DNA from: Sphingobium sp. CECT 9361
GTDB lineage: Bacteria; Pseudomonadota; Alphaproteobacteria; Sphingomonadales; Sphingomonadaceae
Assembly (NCBI RefSeq): GCF_918741285.1
Contig: NZ_CAKKNC010000014.1
Location: 1 to 64,000 of the forward strand
Direction of reading: 5' to 3'
DNA: 64,000 nt
The stretch's first letter is position 1; each line of letters begins with the position of its first letter. Shown here in pieces: positions 41,715 through 49,993 of this stretch. A program made the translations under genes and the position numbers. Below the pieces are notes generated by a model. That model did not search any database and was not told where the DNA came from. It saw nothing but the letters and a program-made list of their open reading frames with translations.

Positions 41715-42929
41715 TCATACGGGCACTTCTGCCACCGCGATGGTGCTGGAAATGTGATTGTTCCACATCGCTAGTGCTTCGCGCTTTTCTGGTTTCCAGT
41801 CGTGGCGTTGATAGATACCTGCCACTCCTGAGCGCGAACCTCCGACATGATTGAGAACCGCTTCGGTCACCTCGAAGCGAACTCCGAGCCTTTGAAAGCC
41901 GGTCGCCAATGTTCGCCTGAGGTCGTGGAGGCGCCAAGGTAGCATTGAGTTGCCGCCGTCTTTTGAAATCAGCTTGTCGAGCTTCGCCTTACCCTTGTGA
42001 TAGGCGGTGAATGCGGCGCCAGTCGCAGTGGGAAACACCCTGCCACGACTTGGCCACTTCTCCCCACCAGCCACCTTGTCAAATTCTGCGATCGCTAGGT
42101 CGTTGAGCGGAATGGTCGTCGGCTCGCCATTCTTTGTCCGATTGCCGGACAGCCGCATCTCCCGTTCTGAGCGGTCAAGTTCTTGCCAATGAAGGCCGCC
42201 GATCTCCTCTCGACGTTGGCCGGTAACAATCAGAAGGCGAACGATTGGCCCGAAGCAGCGATGGCATTCCGGAACCTGCACCCAAACCCTCGCCAACTCG
42301 CTATCGCTAAGCCATCGCTCGCGGGGCTTGACGGCTTTGGGCGTCTCCATCCCCTCCATCGGGCTTCTGTCGATGTCGCCGCGGCTCACCGCCCATCGAA
42401 ACAACCGTCTTAGTACCGCGAACACGTTGCGACGATTGGCTGCCTGTTCCGCCGGCATGCGATCGAACACGGCCACCACATCAATACGCGTGATTGCAGG
42501 AAGCGCCCTATCACGCAAAACGGGTTTGACGTGCAGTTGAAGCGATCGCGTTACGAGGGTCGACCATCCTGTCCCCTTGCAGTCCGCTGCGAAGCGGTCG
42601 GCATAGTTGGAAAAGGCAAGGTCGACAGCCTCGCGCCGTCGCTGTTTGTCCGATTCGACGGGGTCGATCCCTTGGGCGACGAGGCGGAGGAGTCTCGTCG
42701 CCTCCTCGCGAGCGGTGAAGGGCGTCCATGGCGAGCCATGACCGCCGATGGTGTAGCGACGCGTCTTCGCCTCGCGACCACCCATCCGATACTGGACGAC
42801 ATAGGACGCAGAGCCGCCTGCGGTGATCTTGAGTCCGAACCCCTTCAGTTCGTCATCCCAAAGGAAGCCGGTAACAGCCCCTGCCTGGAGAGCATCGAGG
42901 GTTCGCTTGGTGATTTTTCCGGTGGCCAT
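41715..42929 (-). CDS. int: Tyrosine recombinase (phage-type integrase)
   Basis: About 404 residues from the ATG at 42929 (ATG at 42941 is possible). N-terminal DUF4102-like arm-binding domain (FLWDDELKGFGLKITAGGSASYVVQYR), core-binding SAM-like domain, then a catalytic domain with Arg in TGQRREEIGGLHW, His-x-x-Arg in HDLRRTLATG, His in LNHVGGS and Tyr in GIYQRHDW. It should excise and integrate the element. Its upstream side faces trmB, as expected at an ICE end. Confidence 0.94.
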   Translation of the reverse strand: MATGKITKRTLDALQAGAVTGFLWDDELKGFGLKITAGGSASYVVQYRMGGREAKTRRYTIGGHGSPWTPFTAREEATRLLRLVAQGIDPVESDKQRRREAVDLAFSNYADRFAADCKGTGWSTLVTRSLQLHVKPVLRDRALPAITRIDVVAVFDRMPAEQAANRRNVFAVLRRLFRWAVSRGDIDRSPMEGMETPKAVKPRERWLSDSELARVWVQVPECHRCFGPIVRLLIVTGQRREEIGGLHWQELDRSEREMRLSGNRTKNGEPTTIPLNDLAIAEFDKVAGGEKWPSRGRVFPTATGAAFTAYHKGKAKLDKLISKDGGNSMLPWRLHDLRRTLATGFQRLGVRFEVTEAVLNHVGGSRSGVAGIYQRHDWKPEKREALAMWNNHISSTIAVAEVPV

Positions 42930-43057
42930 GACGAACCTCATGTACCAGAAAAGTAATCACCCAGCAATCACCGGAACGGAAATCGGCGGCGGCAGGCGGC
43001 GGCGTATTTCGGTTTAACCAACTGAAAACTCATAATTCATGGCGCCAGGTTATTGAT

Positions 43058-43738
43058 CTAAATCCGCTGGTAACGGAAGTACCAGACTTCGTGGTCTTTC
43101 TTTCGGGCCTTTGCTTCGTATCGCGTCTCGGGCCATCCGCCGGGACGGACGAGGAAGTCTTGTGGTTCCTTCGCCAGCCATTCGAAATCGACCCGACCGT
43201 TCATGATCATAAGCGCCCAGCGCAGGTAGACAGGATGGTCGGTGCCGAAGCGAAACTCACCGCCGGGTTTCAGCTTGGCGGATATCATGTCCACCGGCCC
43301 CTTGTTCATCATCCGACGCTTTGCATGGCGTAGCTTGGGCCAGGGATCGGGGTGTAGCAGATAGACGAAGCTGAGGCTGCCATCGGGGATCCGTGACAGC
43401 ACCTCAAGCGCATTGCCCATATGCAGACGGACATTGGGAAGGCTTTGGTCGCGAACATGCGCAAGCGCACCGACTACGCCATTCAGGAACGGCTCGCACC
43501 CGATGAACCCGTGGTCCGGCAGCATGTCTGCGCGATATGCCAGATGCTCGCCGGAGCCGAAGCCAATTTCGAAATGCAGGGGCCGGTCATATCCGAACAG
43601 GCCCTCAGCAGTAATCGGGCCATCTTCCGGCACGCTAATCGCAGGTAAAAGCTGTTCGACCAGATCGGATTGGCCGACGCGTAGCTTGTGGCCCGAGCGG
43701 CGACCGTACAGGCGATTGAGAGTAGTAGGATCTTTCAT
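43058..43738 (-). CDS. trmB: tRNA (guanine-N7)-methyltransferase TrmB
   Basis: About 226 residues from the ATG at 43738. SAM site (LHFEIGFGSGEHLAYRA), FIGCEPFLNGVVGAL and LLHPDPWPKLRHAKRRMM are TrmB blocks; the end GGWPETRYEAKARKKDHEVWYFRY is complete. It methylates G46 of tRNA. It is the first chromosomal gene beyond the element; its 3' end, intact in frame, adjoins the integrase upstream region and may be the attachment target. Confidence 0.94.
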   Translation of the reverse strand: MKDPTTLNRLYGRRSGHKLRVGQSDLVEQLLPAISVPEDGPITAEGLFGYDRPLHFEIGFGSGEHLAYRADMLPDHGFIGCEPFLNGVVGALAHVRDQSLPNVRLHMGNALEVLSRIPDGSLSFVYLLHPDPWPKLRHAKRRMMNKGPVDMISAKLKPGGEFRFGTDHPVYLRWALMIMNGRVDFEWLAKEPQDFLVRPGGWPETRYEAKARKKDHEVWYFRYQRI

Positions 43739-43783
43739 TGCGCGCGGACTAGCGGCGCAGGGCGGCGCTGCCAAGCCGTCAGA

Positions 43784-43969
43784 TCATTTGCACTTGATGA
43801 ATTTGCCCTTTGCGTCCTTGCACGGACCGTTTTTTACAGCAGCAGTCGGCTTGGGTGGGCACTTGATGAACTTACCCTTTGCATCCTTGCAGGGGGCAGC
43901 GAGGGCAGGGGTCGCACTGGTCACCACGAGTAGCGCGGCAAACAACGAAGCGGCGATGGCGTTACGCAT
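43784..43969 (-). CDS. Small secreted protein with duplicated Cys motif
   Basis: A 61-residue protein, ATG at 43969. Signal peptide (IAASLFAALLVVTSATPALA) and two copies of PCKDAKGKFIKC separated by a Pro/Lys linker. The protein is thus one duplicated unit with two Cys each. I do not recognise a function. It sits between metK/FG-GAP-like and trmB genes. Confidence 0.75.
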   Translation of the reverse strand: MRNAIAASLFAALLVVTSATPALAAPCKDAKGKFIKCPPKPTAAVKNGPCKDAKGKFIKCK

Positions 43970-44107
43970 GAATGGCACCCTCTGTGTGAATGCGGTGTCG
44001 GGTTCGATAACAGGGGGTAACCGAGACCCGACATCCATTTGATAAGCGCGATACCCTGTTATCCCTAGTGAACTTTTTGTCATGTTGGGGTGCGGTGGTC
44101 AACGCCA

Positions 44108-44983
44108 CTATTTGCAAGGCTTGCCTTCATATTCGCGGCGATGAGAAACATAGGCTTTGCCGTTCCAGCGCGATACGGGAAAGCAGAATCCGGGGCCACC
44201 TATCTGGATGTCGGGCCATCCGTCGACACCTTTGGTTTTCAGGAACTGCGGAATGCCATGGCTGCTGGTCATCAGTTTCCATGATCCGTCCGCTTGCTGG
44301 CTGACCAGCCAGAACCCAGTGCCGGTGTTGCCATAGCAATAAGTGCCGCCCTCTGTAACGACAGCTTCGGGGCGACCGTCTCCATTCAGGTCGCTGCGAC
44401 TTTCGATCGTGCCGGGAGAATAAGAGAGCGTGTCGGGATCGTCGCAGTCGCTGCGCCATTGATTGCCGCGTTTGGTAAAGCCTGCCGCCCGGTAGATCGC
44501 AGCGTCACCGCCTGCGGCAACCGGAGTCTTCGACGGGGTTGCCGCTTTGAGGGGCTTCGGTACGGTATAGCCTGTGCCGTCATAGCGCAGGGGTTGCGCC
44601 TTTCCGTTGCTCGTCCATTGCAGATCGAACCAGCCGCCTGTCATCGTGCCGATGGTCTTGACGGTTCCGTTCTGGCCGATGAGCTGCCGCCATTTGCCGT
44701 CCGCGCCCTTCGCCGCGATGCTGAACCATGCGCGATCCGGCAAATAACATTGGCCTCGGTCGATGAAGAGCGCTTCGGGGCGCTTGTCTGCGTTCATGTC
44801 GACGAAGGTGATGGTCGGCTTGGCAGGCGCACCGCATGGGCCCGTCGGCTGGTTCTTAACGATAGGGAAGCCGCCTGCGGCATAAAGCTGCGCAGCTTCT
44901 GCCCGGCTGATCTGGGGCGTCTGTGCGAACGTTGGGCTCGCCATTGCCAGCGTGCCCAATGCAACGAGTCTTAGGTGTGACAA
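44108..44983 (-). CDS. Secreted FG-GAP-like/VCBS-type protein, unknown function
   Basis: About 291 residues from a TTG at 44983 with GGAGGG upstream; earlier starts overlap metK. Signal peptide (LVALGTLAMASPTFAQ). Two similar halves of about 130 residues each hold calcium-like segments (FVDMNADKRPEALFID and SRSDLNGDGRPEAVVTEGG), each with Cys residues. The D-x-N-x-D repeats suggest calcium sites, as in FG-GAP/VCBS repeats. No enzyme role is seen. Confidence 0.75.
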   Translation of the reverse strand: MSHLRLVALGTLAMASPTFAQTPQISRAEAAQLYAAGGFPIVKNQPTGPCGAPAKPTITFVDMNADKRPEALFIDRGQCYLPDRAWFSIAAKGADGKWRQLIGQNGTVKTIGTMTGGWFDLQWTSNGKAQPLRYDGTGYTVPKPLKAATPSKTPVAAGGDAAIYRAAGFTKRGNQWRSDCDDPDTLSYSPGTIESRSDLNGDGRPEAVVTEGGTYCYGNTGTGFWLVSQQADGSWKLMTSSHGIPQFLKTKGVDGWPDIQIGGPGFCFPVSRWNGKAYVSHRREYEGKPCK

Positions 44984-45078
44984 AGCGCGCCCTCCATGCT
45001 CATCTTCCGCCCGAATCGTTTCGGAATGGCGATGATAACATGGAAGACGCGCTTCGTGTCTGATCAGGATGCGCTGGT

Positions 45079-46278
45079 TTAGGCGAGGGCGGCTTTGAGC
45101 TTCTCGACCAGATCGGTCCTTTCCCACGGGAAGAGATCGCCCTCGGGCGTCCGCCCGAAGTGACCATAAGCAGCGGTCTTCAGGTAGATTGGCTTGTTCA
45201 GGCCCAGATGCGTGCGAATGCCGCGCGGGGTCAGGGTAAGCAAGGTCGGCAGCACCGCTTCGATCTTCGCTTCCTCTACCGTGCCCGTGCCATGCGTATC
45301 CACATAGAGCGACAGCGGCTCCGCAACGCCAATGGCGTAGCTCAGCTGAATGGTGCAGCGGCGAGCAAGACCTGCCGCAACGATGTTCTTAGCCATATAA
45401 CGGCTGATATAGGCTGCCGAGCGATCGACCTTTGTGGGGTCCTTGCCGCTGAATGCGCCGCCGCCATGGGGAGATGCGCCGCCATAGGTGTCGACGATGA
45501 TCTTGCGCCCGGTAAGGCCAGCATCACCATCCGGGCCGCCGATTTCGAAGCAGCCAGTCGGGTTGACGTAAACATTCTTGTCCTCCGGCATCCAGCCTGC
45601 GGGCAGCACATCGGTCATCACGCCCTTGACGTATTCGCGCAACTTGGCGCGGCCTTCGTCATTGTCCATACCGGTCGCATGCTGGGTCGAGACCACGACG
45701 GCGGTCGCGCGTACGGGCACTTCGTTTTCGTACGCAAGAGTGACCTGGCTCTTGGCGTCGGGTTCAAGGAAGTCGACAGTCTTCGCGTGACGATCAGCGG
45801 CGAGGCGTTCCAGTATCTTGTGCGAGTAATATAGCGTTGCGGGCATCAGATCTGGCGTTTCGTCTGTCGCATAACCGAACATGATGCCCTGATCGCCTGC
45901 GCCTTCGTCCTTGTTCCCGGATGCGTCGACGCCCTGCGCAATGTGGGCGGATTGACCGTGCAGATTGTTTTCGAAGCGGAAGGTTTCCCAGTGGAACCCA
46001 TCCTGCTCATAACCGATGCTCTTGACGGTGTTGCGAACGGTCTTCTCGATTTCTTCCAGCGCGCCCGGTGCCCATTCGCCGTTTTCGTATACGCCCTTGC
46101 AACGGATTTCTCCGGCCAGCACGACGAGCTGCGTCGTCGTCAGCGTTTCGCAGGCGATGCGCGCTTCGGAGTCTTTCGAGAGGAACAGGTCGACGATGGA
46201 ATCGCTGATCTGGTCAGCAACCTTATCGGGATGGCCTTCGCTGACGCTTTCGGACGTGAAGAGGAAATGATTACGCAT
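45079..46278 (-). CDS. metK: S-adenosylmethionine synthetase
   Basis: A 399-residue Met[51 protein letters not shown] and [13 protein letters not shown] are intact. It makes SAM from Met and ATP. It follows lnt with a 45-base gap, too short for a large riboswitch. Confidence 0.98.
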   Translation of the reverse strand: MRNHFLFTSESVSEGHPDKVADQISDSIVDLFLSKDSEARIACETLTTTQLVVLAGEIRCKGVYENGEWAPGALEEIEKTVRNTVKSIGYEQDGFHWETFRFENNLHGQSAHIAQGVDASGNKDEGAGDQGIMFGYATDETPDLMPATLYYSHKILERLAADRHAKTVDFLEPDAKSQVTLAYENEVPVRATAVVVSTQHATGMDNDEGRAKLREYVKGVMTDVLPAGWMPEDKNVYVNPTGCFEIGGPDGDAGLTGRKIIVDTYGGASPHGGGAFSGKDPTKVDRSAAYISRYMAKNIVAAGLARRCTIQLSYAIGVAEPLSLYVDTHGTGTVEEAKIEAVLPTLLTLTPRGIRTHLGLNKPIYLKTAAYGHFGRTPEGDLFPWERTDLVEKLKAALA

Positions 46279-46323
46279 AATGCTCCAGCCATAGGGATAT
46301 AAACAAAACTTTATATAGACCCT

Positions 46324-47931
46324 TTAGTAGCTGGTGCGGCGCGTGGCAACTGCCAAGGCGACGAGCGCCAACGCAAGCAAAAGACAGGCCCAGTTACCGA
46401 TGTACGAAAACAGGGTTCGTCCCCCGGCTTTGGGAAGAAGCGCATCGATATAGCCCGCCGTTTCATGTGGCAGGCTGTCGACGATCCGGCCCTGCGCGTC
46501 GACTACAGCCGAAATGCCGGTTGGGGTCGAGCGTAGCACCGGGATTGCCTCCTCGATGGCGCGGAGCCGCGCCTGTGCCAGATGCTGCGGCGGACCCCAG
46601 CTTCCGAACCAAGCGTCGTTCGACGGGTTGAAGATGAAATCGGGCCGGTTCGCTTCGTCCACCACATGCCCGGAGAAGATGATTTCATAGCAAATCTGAA
46701 CGCCCATTTTCAAAGAAGGGCGGCCATTGCCGGCGGGCAGGGGCAGACTGCGCGCACCCGGACCGGGCCAGAAATCCGCGTCACCGGGGACCAAACGAGA
46801 GAGGCCTATAGGTTCCAGTATCTGTCGCAGGGGAAGATACTCGCCATACGGCACGAGGTGCGCTTTGTCGTACCGCCCGATCAGCCGCGCCTTGGGATCG
46901 ACGATCCACAGGCTGTTGCGTGCACCGGCCAGCACACGGCTGGTATAGCCGTCCTGCACCTTGTCCTTGAAATAGACCTTTTCTCCCCCGGTCAGCAGGA
47001 GATCGCTGGGGCCGAGCAATGTTGCAAGACGCGCGCGCCATTCCGGCTCCATATCCAACCATGCCGGAATCGCCGCTTCAGGCCAGAAGACCAGGCGACC
47101 GCGCGTTCCGGGGACGCCGGACAAGGTCGAGAGTTTGGCGAAGTTGGTTGCCTCCATCTCGGGACTGTATTTCACATCCTGCCCGATATTCGGCTGCACA
47201 ATGCGAATGCTAGGAGCCAGCACTTCGTATGTTTCCGGTGTCGTGTAGAAACTCCACAGCAATCCGATGCTCGCCGCGCCCGCCAGCGGCAATGCCATGG
47301 TCAGCGCCGATCCTATGCGCCGTCCTATCGCCAAATGCAGCGCTCCGGCTGCAACGATTGTCAGGCCTGAAAGGCCGTAGGTTCCGACCACCGTGGCGCT
47401 GTACGCCAGCGAGGTCGGCAACCAGATGACCCCAAGCGGATTCCACGCAAAGCCGGTAAACAACGTCGCGCGAAGATATTCCGTGACGATCCAGCTTGCC
47501 GCCAGCAACAGCGAAAGCGCGGCACTGACGCGCGGGGCGCGGCCATCGATCCGGCGCGCCGGAGGCAATCGCCGCGCCGCTTCCCATGCAATGAGGCTGG
47601 CCAACGCCGGATAGACCGCCAGGTACAGCGATAGCAGCAATACCGCCCCATAACCGAACCAGTGCGGCATGGCGTCCTGAAAGGTGAACGCATGCGCGAT
47701 CCAGTTCAGGCCCAGCGTGAAATGCCCCGCGCCGAACATCCATCCGCGCGTGAAAACATCCCGCCGGGTCTCCGCCGCCTGAATAAGCAGGATCAGAACC
47801 GTGAGGCAGATAATCGTGACCGGCCAAAGCGAAAGCGGCGCAAATCCTGTTGCGGAAATAAGCCCCGCAAAAAAAGCTGTGGCCTTGGGGTTCGCGGCAA
47901 GGACGCGCGGCAGGGGATGACGTTGTGACAC
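46324..47931 (-). CDS. lnt: Apolipoprotein N-acyltransferase
   Basis: About 535 residues from a GTG at 47931 (an ATG at 48009 would overlap the divergent VOC gene). Six N-terminal membrane helices precede a nitrilase-like periplasmic domain with the triad Glu in [11 protein letters not shown], Lys in [15 protein letters not shown] and Cys in [11 protein letters not shown]. It acylates lipoprotein N-termini. It is upstream of metK on the same strand. Confidence 0.95.
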   Translation of the reverse strand: MSQRHPLPRVLAANPKATAFFAGLISATGFAPLSLWPVTIICLTVLILLIQAAETRRDVFTRGWMFGAGHFTLGLNWIAHAFTFQDAMPHWFGYGAVLLLSLYLAVYPALASLIAWEAARRLPPARRIDGRAPRVSAALSLLLAASWIVTEYLRATLFTGFAWNPLGVIWLPTSLAYSATVVGTYGLSGLTIVAAGALHLAIGRRIGSALTMALPLAGAASIGLLWSFYTTPETYEVLAPSIRIVQPNIGQDVKYSPEMEATNFAKLSTLSGVPGTRGRLVFWPEAAIPAWLDMEPEWRARLATLLGPSDLLLTGGEKVYFKDKVQDGYTSRVLAGARNSLWIVDPKARLIGRYDKAHLVPYGEYLPLRQILEPIGLSRLVPGDADFWPGPGARSLPLPAGNGRPSLKMGVQICYEIIFSGHVVDEANRPDFIFNPSNDAWFGSWGPPQHLAQARLRAIEEAIPVLRSTPTGISAVVDAQGRIVDSLPHETAGYIDALLPKAGGRTLFSYIGNWACLLLALALVALAVATRRTSY

Positions 47932-47984
47932 GGTTGCTGCTATTGCCTGCTTTGATGACAGTTTCAATCGTGGAGCAGCATAGC

Positions 47985-48413
47985 GTGGCGACATCGCCGA
48001 TCCGCCCATTCCATCTGGCCTTTCCCGTCCACTGCCTTGCGGCCGCGCGAGCGTTTTATGGAGAGGTGCTCGGATGTGAAGAGGGCCGTAGTTCCGACCG
48101 CTGGATTGACTTCAATCTGTTCGGTCACCAGATCGTCGCGCATCTTGCGCCGGGGAGTGCCGGAGAAAAGCACTGCAATTCTGTCGACGGCCACGATGTT
48201 CCGGTGCCGCATTTCGGTGTGGTGTTGGAACGCGCCGACTGGGACGCTCTGGCCGAACGGTTGCGCGCCGCAGGCACCGTGTTCGGCATCGAGCCGCATG
48301 TGCGTTTTGCGGGGCAAGTCGGTGAGCAGGCCACAATGTTCTTTCGCGACCCCAGCGGCAATGCCCTGGAGTTCAAGAGTTTTGCCGACGATGCAATGAT
48401 ATTCGCGACTTAG
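47985..48413 (+). CDS. VOC/glyoxalase family protein
   Basis: About 142 residues from a GTG at 47985 with GGAG upstream. The vicinal oxygen chelate fold shows as [36 protein letters not shown] and [15 protein letters not shown]. Metal ligands are the usual His/Glu set (H in FHLAF, E in LEFK). The substrate is unknown. It diverges from lnt. Confidence 0.88.
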   Translation: MATSPIRPFHLAFPVHCLAAARAFYGEVLGCEEGRSSDRWIDFNLFGHQIVAHLAPGSAGEKHCNSVDGHDVPVPHFGVVLERADWDALAERLRAAGTVFGIEPHVRFAGQVGEQATMFFRDPSGNALEFKSFADDAMIFAT

Positions 48414-48415
48414 AG

Positions 48416-49051
48416 TTAACCGGCTTGGACGGCGTTCGGTTGGCTGCATTTGTCGCTCTTGCCCGCGCCGCCGGTCAACATGGATGCCGCGATAAACCCA
48501 CCGACGATGAGCACTAGGAACAACGCGGAGAGCCAGCCAAGATACTTCTCGATGAAGGCCTTGATCGGTCGCCCGAATTTCCAGAACAGAAAGCCGACGA
48601 GCATGAACTGAAAGGCGCGCGAGACGATGCTGGCCCACAGGAACGTGAAGAGCGGTAGGCCTACGAAGCCCGCCGTGATGGTGATCAGCTTGAATGGAAT
48701 GGGCGTTGCACCCTTTATCAGGATGATCTCCGCGCCATATTCGCGCAAATAACATTGCGCCGCAGGGAAGCTCTTGGCCAATCCGAGAGTGTCCAGCAGC
48801 GCGCTGCCGAACATGGCGAAAAAGAAATGGCCAATCGCGTAGCCCAGCATCCCACCCAGCACCGAGGCCAGCGTGCAGATGAAACCGTAGCGCAGCGCCT
48901 TTTCAGGCCGCGCTAGGCACATGAGGCCCAGCAAAGGATGCGGCGGAATGGGAAAGAAGCTCGATTCCATGAACGAAATGGCGAACAACCATCGTTCGGC
49001 ATGGCGATGGGCGGCCTTGGCCAGCGTCCATTGATAGAGGCGATTGAGCAT
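48416..49051 (-). CDS. YqaA/DedA family (VTT domain) inner-membrane protein
   Basis: A 211-residue membrane protein with the YqaA pattern (FMESSFFPIPPHPLL, GYAIGHFFF, IILIKGATPIPFKLITITAGF, ASIVSRAFQFMLVG). Members are DedA-like lipid or membrane homeostasis proteins. It converges on the VOC gene, with its stop two bases beyond. Confidence 0.9.
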   Translation of the reverse strand: MLNRLYQWTLAKAAHRHAERWLFAISFMESSFFPIPPHPLLGLMCLARPEKALRYGFICTLASVLGGMLGYAIGHFFFAMFGSALLDTLGLAKSFPAAQCYLREYGAEIILIKGATPIPFKLITITAGFVGLPLFTFLWASIVSRAFQFMLVGFLFWKFGRPIKAFIEKYLGWLSALFLVLIVGGFIAASMLTGGAGKSDKCSQPNAVQAG

Positions 49052-49100
49052 GCTGCGGTGCGGTAGCGGGTTTGCGCGTGCGCCGCTACCCCAATCGCGT

Positions 49101-49883
49101 TTAGTCGATGCGGGTCACGCTCACGGACTGGGAGTTCAACATCGCGCTGCCGAAGGCTGTCATGAAAGCCACGTCGGTCGCGTCGCGCCCTACGGCCATC
49201 CGCACCATGCCTTCGATCGGGGCCAGACCCGTGGCGTCGACGATATGCCAGGCATCATCCAGCCACACTTCGACGACTGCGTGAAAATCCGGTGGATCGA
49301 GGCGCCAGGAATACACCGATGCGATCCGAGCCGGAATGTCATGGGCGCGAACGATCGCTGCGGTCAAATGCGCGAAATCCCGACACACGCCCTGCCGCGA
49401 AAGGAACGTGTCGGCAGCGGTGGTGGTCGCGTCCGAACTGCCAGAGACATAGCGGATATGGCTGCGCACCCATTCAACTGCCGCGTGCACGAAGTCGCCG
49501 CCGTCCAGTCCTTCGAACTCCTGATGCGCAAAGCTGAACAGGCGGTCCGCTTCGCAATAGCGGCTGGGCCACAGGAACGGCACGACTTCGGACGGAATTT
49601 TCGGCAATGGTGACGCGGATAAGCCAAGAACGGATTTATGGGGACGATCAACATCCATCGTGGCGCGATAATTTGCATGGAAAGCGCCGCTTTCTGTGCG
49701 CGTCCATGTACGCCGCCCCACACGATTGCCGCCCGGAATGGTGGATAGCGGCCCCGCCCCGGTCACAACCATCTTGTCCTCGATGATCTTCTGGTCCGGC
49801 AAGTCCGCTGCTTCTATCGCCAGCAGCAAATCCGTAGGCTCTCGGAAATTATAGTGCAGGTCCGCTTCGATCTGAAGGCGCAT
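49101..49883 (-). CDS. Transglutaminase-like cysteine protease-fold protein
   Basis: A 260-residue protein with a transglutaminase core: Cys in SRQGVCRDFAHLTAAIVRA, His in PPDFHAVVEVWLDDAW, Asp in HIVDATG. The N-terminal half is a beta-rich domain (LQIEADLHYNFREPTDLLLAIEA). The substrate is unknown. Confidence 0.9.
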   Translation of the reverse strand: MRLQIEADLHYNFREPTDLLLAIEAADLPDQKIIEDKMVVTGAGPLSTIPGGNRVGRRTWTRTESGAFHANYRATMDVDRPHKSVLGLSASPLPKIPSEVVPFLWPSRYCEADRLFSFAHQEFEGLDGGDFVHAAVEWVRSHIRYVSGSSDATTTAADTFLSRQGVCRDFAHLTAAIVRAHDIPARIASVYSWRLDPPDFHAVVEVWLDDAWHIVDATGLAPIEGMVRMAVGRDATDVAFMTAFGSAMLNSQSVSVTRID

Positions 49884-49993
49884 GATAGTCTTTCATCGGA
49901 GGAGCAGCGTGAAGCATCGAGCAGGATGTTTGTTCCTTGCTAGCTACTACCTGCGGCAATATCATGAATACAATCGGCGAACGCTGAAATTTG

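Larger units (their letters stand above)
1..43057. mobile_element. Right portion of an integrative conjugative element (ICE)
   Basis: The stretch runs from the end of a trb conjugation operon (1-3557), through a metal/redox cargo island, to a tyrosine recombinase (41715-42929). Beyond it the gene content switches to chromosomal housekeeping genes (trmB, metK, lnt). The recombinase promoter side faces the 3' end of trmB, so the chromosomal junction most likely lies between about 42940 and 43060. The left end and its attachment repeat are outside the window, so the exact att site cannot be read. The ICE call rests on gene content; an integrated plasmid would look similar. Confidence 0.75.

Noticed and set aside
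44017..44022. GTAACC upstream of the small secreted gene in the chromosome
   Set aside because: No -10 element at 15-17 bases.
46279..46323. SAM-responsive riboswitch before metK
   Set aside because: Only 45 bases lie between lnt and metK, and no known SAM fold is apparent.
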